Shown here: piece after piece, positions 1 to 11,619 of the stretch
How positions within the stretch are numbered: the first letter of the stretch is position 1
Layout: each line of letters starts with the position of its first letter
Assembly: GCA_973895155.1 (NCBI GenBank)
Contig: OZ316896.1
Span: 10,850,001-10,914,000 of the forward strand
Length of the DNA stretch: 64,000 nt
From: Marsupella aquatica
Taxonomy: Eukaryota > Marchantiophyta
Direction of reading: 5' to 3'
Program-made: the position numbers and the translations under genes
Notes under the pieces: model-generated
Databases searched by the model: none
Told to the model about the DNA's origin: nothing
What the model saw: the letters and a program-made list of their open reading frames with translations, nothing else

Positions 1-1859
1 TCAGACTTTTGTCAAAAGACCTCTGGGGAGGAAAGAGTCCACCCACGCTTGGCTACATGAGCAGCCTTGAATTCAATTGTGAAAGAAATTATTATATATA
101 TTCGAGAAGAATCTCTAATTGATGTCCAACTCTTATTCTTTATACACTTATTTTATTTGTCCAAGTCCGTTATAACAAAATAAAATACTCTGCCCTATTT
201 GACTGAATGTTATCCACTCTCACTTACTTTACATCCTATGGAGGACAGTTGTTGGCTTACATTAATTTAAGTTCTTATTGTGACGGTCCAATATTCTGTC
301 GCAACTTTATGAACTCTAGTTGGTAGTTCAGTTTAATGTAATCACATAGCTTGGGTCATTGGCCTGGTAAATATTAGCCCAAAACACCTTTGTATGCATT
401 AGGAAGGGCCAGATATCAGATTCTCCATGCATATCCCTACTCACAAGCATAGCACAAAATTATGTTTTATAAGAGAAATGACGGCTACTACTTCACTCTC
501 CTGAGTAGGTCACCAATGGTACTATGGTAGACATCAAAATTGTATTATTGTATAGACAGATAGATTTCAGGAACTACAAATGTAATCTGGCACAAAATCC
601 AAAGTTTCCTTTCTTGGTTTTGTTATTTTTCCACTTTGCCATTGGATTCTTGTCATTGGAATCTTTATTGTGACCATTTGAATTTGTTTTTTTATTTACC
701 TAATAAGAAACAATAAATCTCTTTCTGTTTTTGTACAGGACAAAATAACTACAGGATGCGAGTTCAAGATGGACCCTCGATATGCTACATTGTGAACTGA
801 GCCTGCCACTGGTTTTGTAGCCTCTCTTTACTTCCCAGCCTCTAATCGCAATTAGACAGAATTGAATGTGGCCTAGCAGTGAAACATAGTAACACACCCT
901 AGGAGACAACTTGATTCTCTATCTACTTGGGCCTACTCTAGATGATCAGCACTTGTAGGGAAAGAGATGTATTAGGGGGATGTGAGTGCTAATTGTGGAG
1001 AACATTCCATGGTCGAGCCATAAAGGATCCAGTGGGCTATCTAATGGGACAGGTCAAGAGATGATTATACTTTTATTGGCCCAACCAAGGGCGGGCTCGT
1101 CACCTAAGTACCAATGTCCCTCAACAGATCCTTGACAGGATGTGGGGCGGCCAGCTTATGGCTTACCCTAGCCCTGCCGCACAAGAGTTGTCTGTTGAAT
1201 TTTCCTGCAGCCCGTAGGACTTTTTTGGAGAGTACTACTTTGCTCCAATGCAAGCCCCATTGTAGAAATTTGGGGGTTGTCAAGCTCCCAAATGGCATTG
1301 CTCGTTGTCTGCCACCTCTTGGAGGTCTCTGTCTCCAAGTGGAGTGACTTCTCCACACTATTCCGGCTCTTGATGCATAACTATCTTTACTCTGTATTCC
1401 TCTGAGAACTCCAGACAAATGTAGGTTTCATGAGACTTGTCAGCAAATGGTGCAATTTGTGCCAGAAAACTGTGTCCAATTGCCCCCAAACAACTTCTCC
1501 CCTTGCCCACATGCCAAAGAGGATTTTGAGATATGAGTCGTTAGAAAGTCCAGGGAATGGCCAGATTGATACTTTCATGGCACTCAAAAACTTAAGAGTG
1601 GGAAATCAAATGGTGAGAACCCGGGTCCAGACCCTGACCATACAAAAGGTCAAATTTAACATTTTGAGATACAAAGTTATTGTTGTTATGCATGGCATTT
1701 TCAAGTAGAACACATTAAATACCAGTTGTTGGTCTGTGAAATAGTGCTTAGAGATGTTTTGCGGTGGTTAGCTCAATGTGATTCGAATTATGACTTGTTA
1801 GGATTGTTTGAAACAGCTCGGTCAAGTTATGGACTGGTTTGTAATGATATGAATTAGAA
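1..1859. other. Intergenic, no gene seen
   Basis: The sequence is AT-rich with only short open frames that lack recognisable domains or a plausible splice pattern. No transposon ends or strong repeats were seen here. Confidence 0.5.
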
Positions 1860-2760
1860 TCCTGGCAGTTCAAAAATTAATCTTTTGCTGTTGAAGACTT
1901 GAAGATCTTGACTCAGGTCACTGCTAGTGTAGTATACCAAACTAGTGACATACTATTGTCTTCCCCCGAACACAACGCCATGGCCTTGTATTTGAATAGT
2001 GGACCATGGGGCGCTCTATTTGAATAGTGCACCAGGGACGTTGTATTTAAGTTTTGACTATGTGATTTCCTTTTTTGTATCTGGAAGGCGTTGTGTTTGA
2101 AATGGTTATTGTCTTTGAATATTGACATTGGCATATGCTTCTTGAATTTTTTATTATTTGTGCTCAATGTAGAACACTTTAGGGTCACATCTCGAATAAG
2201 GTGTTCAAGTCGAACACAACGCCAATATTCAAACACAATGCCCGGGCACTCAGTTAAATGAAGTTGTGTTTGAAGAAAAAAAAAAAATTTCTTATGAAGA
2301 CCTCAAGAAATCCATTTTTGAACACAACACCCGGGCGCTGTGTTTGGGGGAAAACAGGTAGTGCATGTTGTGTCACCCACACCCTCGCTAGGTTTTGATT
2401 AAGGCATTCTTTTATGACCGCTCGAAAGTGAATTTATTAATCTCTTGCAGTCAAAGATTTTGACACAGGTTACTGCTAGGGTAGTATACCGACATAGTGA
2501 TATACTACTCTAGTGCATGATTTGTGTTGCCCATACCGTTGTTAGTTTTGAACAAGGCATACACTCATGGCCGCTTGAAAGTAAATTTAATTGATCTTTT
2601 GCGGTCGAAGATGTCGACCCAGGTTACCGCTAGGGTACTATACCGAAATAGTGACATACTACTCCAGTGCATGATTGTGTCGCCCATAGCCTCAACAGTT
2701 GGGAACAAGGCATCCACTGCTGCTTCGTCTACAGTCATCTTTGCCTGAATATCATGCAAA
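1860..2760. repeat. Tandem repeat, unit about 155 bp
   Basis: Three imperfect copies run head to tail. Copies starting near 2372 and 2528 share the order 'CCC..ACC..GTTAG', 'GGCAT', 'GAAAGT.AATTTA', 'GGTTACYGCTAGGGTA' and 'ATAGTGAYATACTACT'. A first copy (about 1860-1956) is split from its tail (about 2357-2371) by the inverted-repeat element at 1957-2356. A partial fourth copy runs from about 2682. No coding function is evident. Confidence 0.7.
1957..2356. mobile_element. Fold-back MITE-like element (400 bp)
   Basis: The ends are inverted: TGTCTTCCCCC at the left and GGGGGAAAACA at the right. They continue inward with CGAACACAACGCC facing GGGCGCTGTGTTTG. Further GGCGTTGTGTTTG and AACACAACGCC blocks lie inside, so most of the element can fold back. 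It interrupts a unit of the surrounding 155-bp tandem repeat, which shows that it is an insertion. No coding capacity and no clear target duplication were found. Confidence 0.6.
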
Positions 2761-3009
2761 CTGGAGAGGGAATTACTGTGGGCCAGCTCAAGAGAATAAA
2801 AAGGGATCGTGCCGTGCGGGCAGGGCAGTCCAAGAAGAGGAAAGGAATGACGTCGGGCACGGACCCAGAAACTTGGTGTAAACGATGCAACAACAGTGAC
2901 CGTTTACCGACGCAGTCTACAGTAATTGAATTCTTTCTCAGTGGGGCTGGGCAGTGGGTTGAGTGGGGCACCACCTAGGGCTTGGCCTCTCTGGTACAGG
3001 CTGCAGCCC

Positions 3010-4150
3010 CTGAAAAAGTTACTTTGATGGAACATGTCCACGTTTTTCCAGTGGCCAAAATTCGGCAAATTTTATTTCACTGAAAAGTAAACAGTTATAG
3101 TTATTTGCATGTAAATTTTTCTCGAGGCCTTTCGTGAAAACAATGCTGCTCCCATGGACCTTGCAACCAGGACTGGTATTTTTACAGAGAAAAGTGCTAT
3201 CTGAGACGGAGACAGGTTCTCCTACAGTCTATCTGGGTTTCCCTGGTACATCCATGCATTTAGTCAAATGGGTGGGTGTATAGGGTTTTCACTTTAGGTT
3301 TTTTTGGTGTCGGATTGGCAAGTTCCCACCCAGCCACACCCTGTTCAAGTCCCTGTTAGTTAGAATGTGGCCATTAATTATCCCTAACTCTAGAGACATC
3401 TACGGATCTACCCACCAAAAAGAATATATGAAAACTAGGTACTGAACATTCTTAGTCTTTTCTATTTTACACCTGGTAAAAAGTAAATATCATCTACTTT
3501 GCCATTTTCTTAGTGGAAAGTATTCACCAACGTTCACCTTGAAAATTCTTAATTTTTTTTTTGCCTTGAAAATCTTAATTTTTTGCCTTGAAAACACCAA
3601 CGTTCACCTCACTGAAAAGTTTTTCTCACTTTTGGCAAAACTTCTTCGGGTTTTTTGTCTTCCATTGGCCCATTTGACACCTAGGCATAGACCCACTAAT
3701 ATGAATCTGACTATTATCCTTAAATCTAGGCAGATCTAATATCAAAAGTAGTCATTAGAGAAGATTCCTATTTTCATCTCCTTCATCTAGGGTGACATTC
3801 GCCAGGTCATAAAACGAAACCATTCTAGTACTCATAGCCGTTGAAATTTACTTTGAGGGTACATGCCAGCAACTTTTGTTTAGCTGCAAAAATTAGCCGA
3901 ACTTCACCTCATTGAAAGTTTTTGTCCCTTTTGGGGAGAATTCTTTAGGTTTGTTGTCTTTCATTAGCCCGTTTCCGACCTGCCACGGAGCCCATCAGTG
4001 ACAGTTATTTTTAAATCTAGTGAAATCTAAGGATCAATATTAGCCCAGAAAAATCAGATAAAAACTATCCTTACCTTCTTCTCCTTCACACAAGGTGACA
4101 TTTGCATTTGTCACACTGGCAAGAAACGGAAAAACAAATACATTAAAACC
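3010..4150. repeat. Three diverged direct repeats, about 250-300 bp each
   Basis: Blocks near 3015-3400, 3590-3830 and 3840-4100 share 'ACTTTGA.GG.ACATG', 'TCACTGAAAAGT' or 'CATTGAAAGT', 'CTTTTGG', 'TTGTCTT.CATT.GCCC' and 'TTAAATCTAG' in the same order. They look like old copies of one noncoding element. The end near 4080-4100 also matches, in reverse, sequence near 22235. Confidence 0.45.
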
Positions 4151-7100
4151 TACCCTGGTACATGGTGCAGTGGGTAGTCCACAAGGGGACGAAACCAACG
4201 GAATTCCTTTTGTTTTTAAATCTGATGTTTAACGTGGTAAGTGGACGGAACCCCAAAAAATTATTTGAAAAAAAACCGGCCAATTTTGGCGACTGGTTGG
4301 ATCGTAGGCCTAGGCCTGCCCTTCCACGTGCCTCCTGGCTGGCCAGTTTTGTCGTCTTGTTGTGGAACTGGTGAGAGAGGAGTGGGGTGATTCCCCTTCA
4401 GCCGGCTATGGCTTGTTTGACTGCTTTTCTTCCCGGCAGATTTTATTTTTATTACGTAACTTGCGAAGTTCCTATTTAACTTAATAACTAATTAGGTGAT
4501 ATGTAAATAGCACTCCATGCCTATTTGATATAATTATCAAAATGAAAATACTAGGTTGGGTTTGAGACATTTACTAGATAGACCCCTAAAATGAAAAGTG
4601 TTCCTTAATGGATCCCCAAAATGAAAAGTGTTAGGTCCAGCAGCAGTAACATGTTTCTTTTTCTAATCCATTTTCCTAGCATAATGAAACTGATGCTAGC
4701 AATGAAGAAGTTTACTTCGAGGCCTTGATGGACCCCGTGAGTCATGAGACTGTTGATAGACCTTATCAATGTACCCAAAACCTCATGGGGTTGGTTAGGG
4801 AGAAAAGTTTGGTTTGGCGGTCTATCAGGATAATTATTTTGGTTCTGTGAGAATTATCTTGCTGGGACGAGCGACAAATACGAGCTTGGTGAGGTGCCCT
4901 TATGGTCAAAGATCTTTGTGCAGTTGGGGCACTGCAGTGATTACAACCAGCATTAATTAAGTGAGCTAGAATAGGGGGCTCCCAACACAGTTCAAAGCCT
5001 GCCTGAATATCTAGCTTCCTCTTGGGTCCTGTCAGTTCTTGTTATTGGACTGTAATCTCACTACATGCAGGGTTTGAATCTCTTGTGCCTCCTTTGTATA
5101 TTCTCTTTTTGGAATGAATTGTGGGAGCTCCATTGTTTTTCCTTCATGTCTTTCTTCATGCTGCTATGTGGACTGTCACGGAGGACCAGATGTTGAAGAA
5201 GTCTGATACTTATGGGGCCATGTTTAGGTTCTATTAGAGAGGCCAGATGACTATGAGTGCTAGATAGGCAAGGCAATGTAGCATTTGGGGACAGTATGCA
5301 TCACAAGGCCACTTGCACCAAGAAAGTATTGCAAAACTTTGCCTCACCATGTGATTTTGTCAAGCAGGGACCCACAATGCTAATTAAAGGTTTTCCTCCC
5401 TTTATGAACTTTTAGGCTCGGATCGACCAACACGTTTGCCAAAACATTTGGATGGCCTGCAGCATAACCCCTTTTCTGCTGAGACAATACACATTATCCA
5501 GAAGAGTGAAATGTGACAAAAGACAAGGGTCATCTTTGGAAGTTTGTAGCTCCCTTGATGATTAATAGAAGTCAAGCCATATATCACTCAATGGAAACAT
5601 CTTTCAACCTCCTATGAACCAAGAATAGCTAATTTCATAGCATTCATAACCAGGGTTGAGGGTCAATTTTTTGCCAATTAAAAACTTTCAAAAGCAGTAC
5701 GAGTGAACCTTGACGCACAGGGAAATTCTTAGACATTCAAGCTCTCTCTAAAAAAATGGCAATATTCTTTAATATTTTATTCCCTTAAAAATGGCAATAT
5801 TAGATTAATTGGCAATTTCTTTTGGAAGCAGCTTTTAAGGAATATTGTGTCTAACATGGTGGTCCATTCGAGTTTCACTCTCTTGAAAATTAAATATTTA
5901 ATTATTAAAAAATAGCTAATTAATATTGAATTACAAAATTGAAAGAGGAGATCTCACGGGGAAGAAAAGACAACCTTGAGCATGTCACTAGGACCCACAT
6001 ACAGTAGCATCTAACTTTTTATCCGTTTATTTGGCGTGCCTCAATTCGTTTGTTCGTTCATTAATGTTCCGAAAATAGGGAAAGTAGTCGTTTCTTTGTT
6101 TTTCCGTCGGGCAGACTCGAATGTTACGGACCGGGTAGTTATTAGCAACATGCCCTTTGTATTAAAGTTCGAACCACCAAATGTTGGAGACATTTTTTTT
6201 GTCATGTTAGATGCACGGATCTGAATCATTATCATTATAACTCTGCTTTAAAGTGTGAGAGTTGGGAAAGTAACTTAGCGTCGTAGCTCCTACCCACGCT
6301 CGATTTGAGCATTATACCTTAATTTACTAAATCATTAAAAGAACACGTTCAATCAGTTTGCCGTATACTCGTCAAACTCCGTGTGGGTAAGGACTCATTT
6401 GTCTGTCAGCTGCCCCACTTTGTAGGCAATCAATAAACTTGCTGAATTTCTTAAGATTTAAAAATTAGATTCGGCGTTTGGAAAGTTTGTCTGGGTATGA
6501 CCAACTTTTCCGCAGAGCAGTCATGGGCAAATGTATGTGTGCATGGGACATTGACCGTTCTGAAACACAGAACTGGAATCCAGAAAATTTCACGCCAATG
6601 AGAAAGGAATGTCTTGTCAGAACAGTCATGGAATTATTAACTACTTAACAATATTTCATTAGAAGAATTCAAACCCAAAACGATTGGTAGGCCACCTTGT
6701 TTTGCATTTAGAGGGAGTCCCTAGAAAGTTATTGGGATTATCCTCTACCTGTTTGTGTTCATCTGTTGCTCACAAAACCCGAACAATTATAGTTTTTTTT
6801 AATAAATGGCAAAAAGTTCTTTTGAAATCCACTTGTAGGTGGGGTTTATGTGCAAGGATTAAGACTCCAGGAGGTTTCAAACCCTACACCTCTGCCTCCC
6901 AACACAGATGGTTTACACCAAAAAAACCCATAATCTGCTGGACGAACACCAAGGTTTCCATTCTTGGTATTTATGTCTATACCATTTTCCCCTCAAGCGG
7001 CAACTGGCAGGCAGTGGGCACAGACTTCCTAACAGTGCCATAGATGATTTTCCAGGGATCTGTCACCCAAAAAAGTATGGCTGCTCAGTAAATCATCCCC

Positions 7101-7533
7101 TTCGCCTCTCCATTTCAGTCACTCACAGCTGAATGAACTACAGTCCATGAAGAAATTAGCCCATTGCCCTCCGCACTAGGAACTAGTGCCCCTGAATATT
7201 TAGAGGTCAAGCTTAGAAATGCAAACAGTTGACCACTAGTTTACCAATTGAAGAAAGGGTCAGTTTAAACTTGATTTAGACCTCCATTCGCTTCAACTAC
7301 ATGGAAGACATACACCTCTCTTTCTATTTTTTGGTGAACATCTATCACCAAAACAAGTGAAAGAATGGAGATACTTTTTGTCCATTTTGGTGATGTTATG
7401 GATTCTGGATAGAACATCACCTCCATTTCTGAGACTAGTAAGATGTACGACCCTCCCTGGTAGCAAATGAAGGGAACCTAAACAAATCTCTGGAAAATTG
7501 GGAAACATTACTTGAAGGACCCTTTGAGGTTTT
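4151..7533. other. Intergenic, no gene seen
   Basis: Only short open frames without domains, mostly AT-rich. A poly-A/T-rich patch lies near 5750-5940. I see no supported gene, RNA or transposon boundary here. Confidence 0.45.
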
Positions 7534-7566
7534 GGGTCAAGTAAAGGTCTCCCATTTACTTGACCC
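7534..7566. other. Perfect 12-bp inverted repeat (hairpin)
   Basis: GGGTCAAGTAAA at 7534-7545 is followed after 9 bases by its exact reverse complement at 7555-7566. It could be a transposon end, a cruciform or chance. No gene is adjacent. Confidence 0.5.
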
Positions 7567-8249
7567 GACCATCAACCCCATGAGATTTTGCTTAAGTTGG
7601 TTGAAGGTGTATCAATGTAGACTATAAATCACTCATCAGATTTATCATGCAATTTTTTTCATTTTGAGAGTAGACATAGTAAATGTCTCAGAAAAATGGT
7701 GACTATTTTGGATGGAATTCTCCCTTCGACTCAGGATAGATCCGACCGAAGACGGATTATTTCCACAGAAACTCGAAAGAGTGCCTTTAATTCGTGCGAT
7801 TCTAGTGGGTGAACCCATCTACTGTCAATTTTCATTCATGCCAGCCTCGGGAAGTGGTACGGCTTTCATGTGTGTAATGATTATCGCTGCCCCGGGCAGT
7901 GCTTTCAGCGAGCACCTTGAGTCCTTGACGCCCGAGATTCATGTTCGGGACCCACCCGGTGTCAGCGTGGTGAAAACGAACGAGCATGCCGTACCTCGTC
8001 TGTAGGTTCCATGCACAGTATAGTAGTAGTAGTGTGGTGCAAACGGCGCGTGCGGGCAAGTCTCGGGCAGCGGCAGCAGCTGAGCTGTGCGACTCCTTTC
8101 TGTGCGGAAACACCAGGTGAACCGGCTTGCTAATGATCCACAGCGATTTTTAAAAGTTTCAGTGACTTATTTCCCAGAATGAACGATCCAGATGTGACTA
8201 GTTAGAGATCCAACTGTCACTGTGAGATTGTACAAGTCAAATACAAATT

Positions 8250-9066
8250 TTGCGCTTCTCAACTAGCCATTAGTGTCGCCTGCCCAGAATACAACAGGAA
8301 CCAGTGGGGAGCCAGCGGGCAGGGCGTTGTTTTTTCGTGCCAGCGGGCAGCGGAGGGAAGGGACTGGGCTGTGGGGTGGGGCCGGTCTCGCAAGGCAGCT
8401 GGGGCACATGGCGCCTGACGCAGAGTGCCATGTGGAATCCGGGCCCCCCGCCCGGTTCCCTGCCCTCCGTTTTTCCCCCACAGCCCGGCCGCCCGCTCGC
8501 CCGCCCGCTCGCTCGCCTGCCCGGCCGCCCGGCCGCCAGCCATGTTGCAGGCACGGCTTCGCTGGGTCCTGTCTGTCTCTGTCAGTTCGCGCGATTGTCC
8601 GTCGGTCGCCCGTTCCCACTTTGGCGGCCTTCTAAACCTCCAGACAGACTGGCCGCCTCTAAACTATCGTCCCGGCCATGACCGCTCCTTTCGCGCTTCC
8701 CTGTGCGATCGACTCTCCCAGCAACAGTCGTTAGCGACGCCCACTATCGCCAGCCACTCCATTCCCGCCAGTAACGTAGCTGTTGCCATTTTCTCGACCA
8801 GCTCTGCAGCAAATAGTCCTCCGCGGCTCCGCTCCTCAATGCGGTCTTCGAACATCGGAATCTCCCCCTCCCCGTCATGTTGCCCCTCCTCCGACTGCAG
8901 ACTGAACCATCACATCACTGGCAGGAAAGAAAGATTTTCTCCCGTCTGTCTTCTTCGTCCTCCTCCTCTTCCTCTGTTTGCTGGCTCCTGGAATTGGGAG
9001 TACGGTAGTTCCATCTCGTTTCGCTCAAAAAAGTTAAGAATTATTTACAAATTTCGGCTTCACTGA
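8250..9066. promoter_or_regulatory. GC-rich, CpG-rich patch; possible promoter or first exon
   Basis: The block stands out from its AT-rich surroundings, with runs such as GCCCGCTCGCCCGCCCGCTC and many CpG. Open frames occur on both strands only because stops are rare in GC-rich DNA; their products are Ser/Pro/Arg-rich with no domain. It could be the promoter or 5' exon of an undetected transcript on the plus strand, or a remnant. Start, strand and product are unknown. Confidence 0.25.
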
Positions 9067-9578
9067 CAAAACATTCTAGTGTTTTTGATGTAAACACTGA
9101 CGTTTCAGGATATACGCTACTTTTTAGACTTTAAAAACTGGAGGAGGAGAATAATATTCTGGGGTTGGGTATTTTCGTCGAATAAGACGAAGTAATTAAT
9201 ATTTCGTGCAGGTCCTGCGTTTGCAGGGTAGCAAGGCCAAAGGCACGGCAGGGCAGGGCAGTGCACTCCAGACAGAGGGGTCTGGTCCGGTGAGGGGCAG
9301 AGGTTGCAGGGCAGCAAGCATCCAAAGGTGAGTGAGCTGGTTGAACAGTCTGTGGGGGGCAGGGGCAGAGGAGCATCATCACACATCCATATAAAGTACC
9401 GTAGGTACAGACAAGTACAGATGGGCTGGAGGCCGCGCCATGCACTTCAGTCCAGCAGACATCCCGTCCACGGATCCAGTTATCCATCCATCCGGTCGGA
9501 ATTTACATCCTTCCGTCCATTCCATTCGGTGGGGGGTTTTACACTGTTCCAACTATCAATCTAGGTATTGGGTTACCC

Positions 9579-9906
9579 TATGGCACCTCAAATTTGCTGG
9601 TTCCCAAAATCTTTCAGTTGTTAGATGTGAGAATCGACGTCTGTGGCCCTAACCAAAATCCAGCTTTTGGGTGAACTTATTCAAGACCGAGGGTCTTTGG
9701 TTTGAGATGGTTTAAACATGCTCCCACAGGTCATTTGGGCGCTAATGCACATTGCACGGATAGATCTTTGGTGTGACTAATGCGCTGACCGACCACGTTG
9801 TTGATGGTCGCATTTTGTGGGAACCATAGTGTTGGTCCACGGCCTACAGCAGCTTTCAACATTTTGGTCATGGATCTCTGGGAATGAACTGGTTTGAAAC
9901 GCCCTA
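9579..9906. mobile_element. MITE-like remnant, GGGCGTCTCAAA family
   Basis: A left end resembling TATGGCACCTCAAA (9579-9592) and a right end TTTGAAACGCCCTA (9893-9906) face each other. The same terminal motif flanks better-preserved elements at 10398-10861 and 20415-20905. A second left-type end, TAGGGCATCTCAAA (9908-9921), abuts the right end head to head. There is no coding capacity. Confidence 0.4.
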
Positions 9907-10397
9907 TTAGGGCATCTCAAATTTGACTAGTCCGTGGGGTTCACGTGGAATAAAAGTTAAAATTAAAAAAAAAAACTTGAAGGACTGGAAAAAGATCCCT
10001 GGCCCAAAGGTATGAGTTTAGGACTTTGGTCACAAGTGGTAACCACATATTTGTAAGTCTGCCTCTTTGCTTCCCGGGAAACCTGTGTGACTGTGACTGC
10101 AGCCAAAATCAAGAGGTTTGGGAAGCCCTCCCATCTGGCCTGTCCCTCCTAGTCAGTGTTTACATGAAATCGTCCATTCTCCTGTTCGGACTTGCATACT
10201 ACCAGTGAGACTCATTCCTCTTATTGGACACAAGCCCAATGCCTGCAGAGTGGTTGTTATGGCTATGTTGTCATTATAAGCAGGTTGTCATTGTTGTCAT
10301 GTTGTTGTGGTTGTTGCAGAAGTGTTGCCATTTGTGTGGGCATGTTGTGGTTACAAAAGTGTCATTGTCTTGCCTGGGTGTTCATTGTTGTGTACAC

Positions 10398-10861
10398 ATG
10401 GCGTCTCAAAGCACCACCGTAAGGAAAAGTTACAAGACACCAGTTGTGCCCATAAACACCTAATGACCAAACTTTACGGGCTATTGGTTGCACGGGGTTA
10501 TGCATTGACCCGTGCCATAAGGGATGAGTTATGGGTACATCCCACTCAGAGTAAGTGCTTTTGACCCGTCCATGTTGGACAAGCCCAAGCCTATTACCTC
10601 AACAAGAGGTGAAGGTAATATTCTAATAATGCACACTGACTGACATGTCATTCTGTCCCTGGATCATGCAATGTTGTGATGATACAATATTGTGATGACG
10701 TGAATTTAAAGTCTCAGAGTTAAAGTTACAGGTTTTGATTAGCAGCCATGGCACTTGCTTATGGAAGCCGATTTTGGCCTCATGCAACTTTTATGGCCGT
10801 TTCTGTAACAGTCCTTGTGGCCAACTTGTAACTAATTACAGTCGTGCTTTGAGACGCCCTA
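10398..10861. mobile_element. MITE-like element, GGGCGTCTCAAA family
   Basis: The left end ATGGCGTCTCAAAG and right end TTTGAGACGCCCTA are inverted copies. The interior shares order and wording with the element at 20415-20905 (AAAGTTAYAA, CC.TAAGG.A.GAGTTA, GAAGMYSRWTTT, AGTTACTA or AACTAATTACA near the right end). It is about 464 bp with no open frame of note, so it is non-autonomous. Confidence 0.5.
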
Positions 10862-11420
10862 ATGTTGTCATTGGTTGATGTTGTTGTTATTGTTGTTGCA
10901 AAAGTGATGTTTTCCGGATATTACGTTCATGTTTGTTGCAAAATTGTTGTCATTGTTGGAGAGCATTCTAGACAGTCACCAAAAAATGCACCTCTTTCTT
11001 ATGCTCTTTCCTCTTTTTTCTCCCTCTGCCTTTCACATGCAAGACATTTGTTGAGTGATCAACAACATCCATGTGGTCAGTGGTTATTTAATCTATTCAT
11101 TTATGCAAGGGGTGCACTAGCTCCCCGTAAGATATTGCATCCTTACAAGCTTGGCCCCAAAGAACTGGTTAATATTTGAAATCCCTTGATACCAAGGAAG
11201 ATGAGTTAAGTTTCCATACATGTGATACTTGCAAGGTACTCTAATAAAACTTGCAGTGACTGAGATTTCAAGCATTGATATAGAATATAGTTTTTTGCAG
11301 AAGGTTGTCTGGACCAGACAATTCTTCTGCAGGTTCTAGTATGCATGCAACATGGTTCTGTTCAAAACCATCTTAGACACGTTGAATGTGTTATGCATTG
11401 CAGGTGCTAGTAGTACTTGT
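10862..11420. other. Intergenic, no gene seen
   Basis: Contains TTG-rich simple sequence (about 10862-10960) and a C/T-rich stretch. The open frames here encode low-complexity peptides. Confidence 0.4.
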
Positions 11421-11484
11421 AGCAATCCATCACAGCCATAGGATTAGAATCTGGCTTCTAATCCTATGACTGTAATGGATTGCT
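11421..11484. other. 29-bp stem hairpin
   Basis: Arms 11421-11449 and 11456-11484 are reverse complements except at two positions, with a 6-base loop (TCTGGC). The arms start AGCAATCCAT and end ATGGATTGCT. The stem is shorter than a typical plant miRNA precursor. It may be a tiny fold-back element or encode a small structured RNA; expression is unknown. Confidence 0.55.
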
Positions 11485-11619
11485 TTTCCACTTTAAGAAA
11501 TCCACTTTAAGAAAAAAGTTCAACTCATATTTGCAAAATTTGGGAGTTGCAAACTTTCATTATAACAATGGCCCAATGGTACTCCAGAGACCTTCCATGC
11601 TACCTATAACAGGTTTATG

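Noticed and set aside
7712-8005. 97-aa plus-strand frame
   Set aside because: Ordinary composition but no homologous copy, domain, splice site or promoter evidence in the window; left unannotated.
8259-9066. Several overlapping frames on both strands (up to 213 aa)
   Set aside because: Long only because the DNA is GC-rich. Low complexity, no domain, and both strands look equally open.
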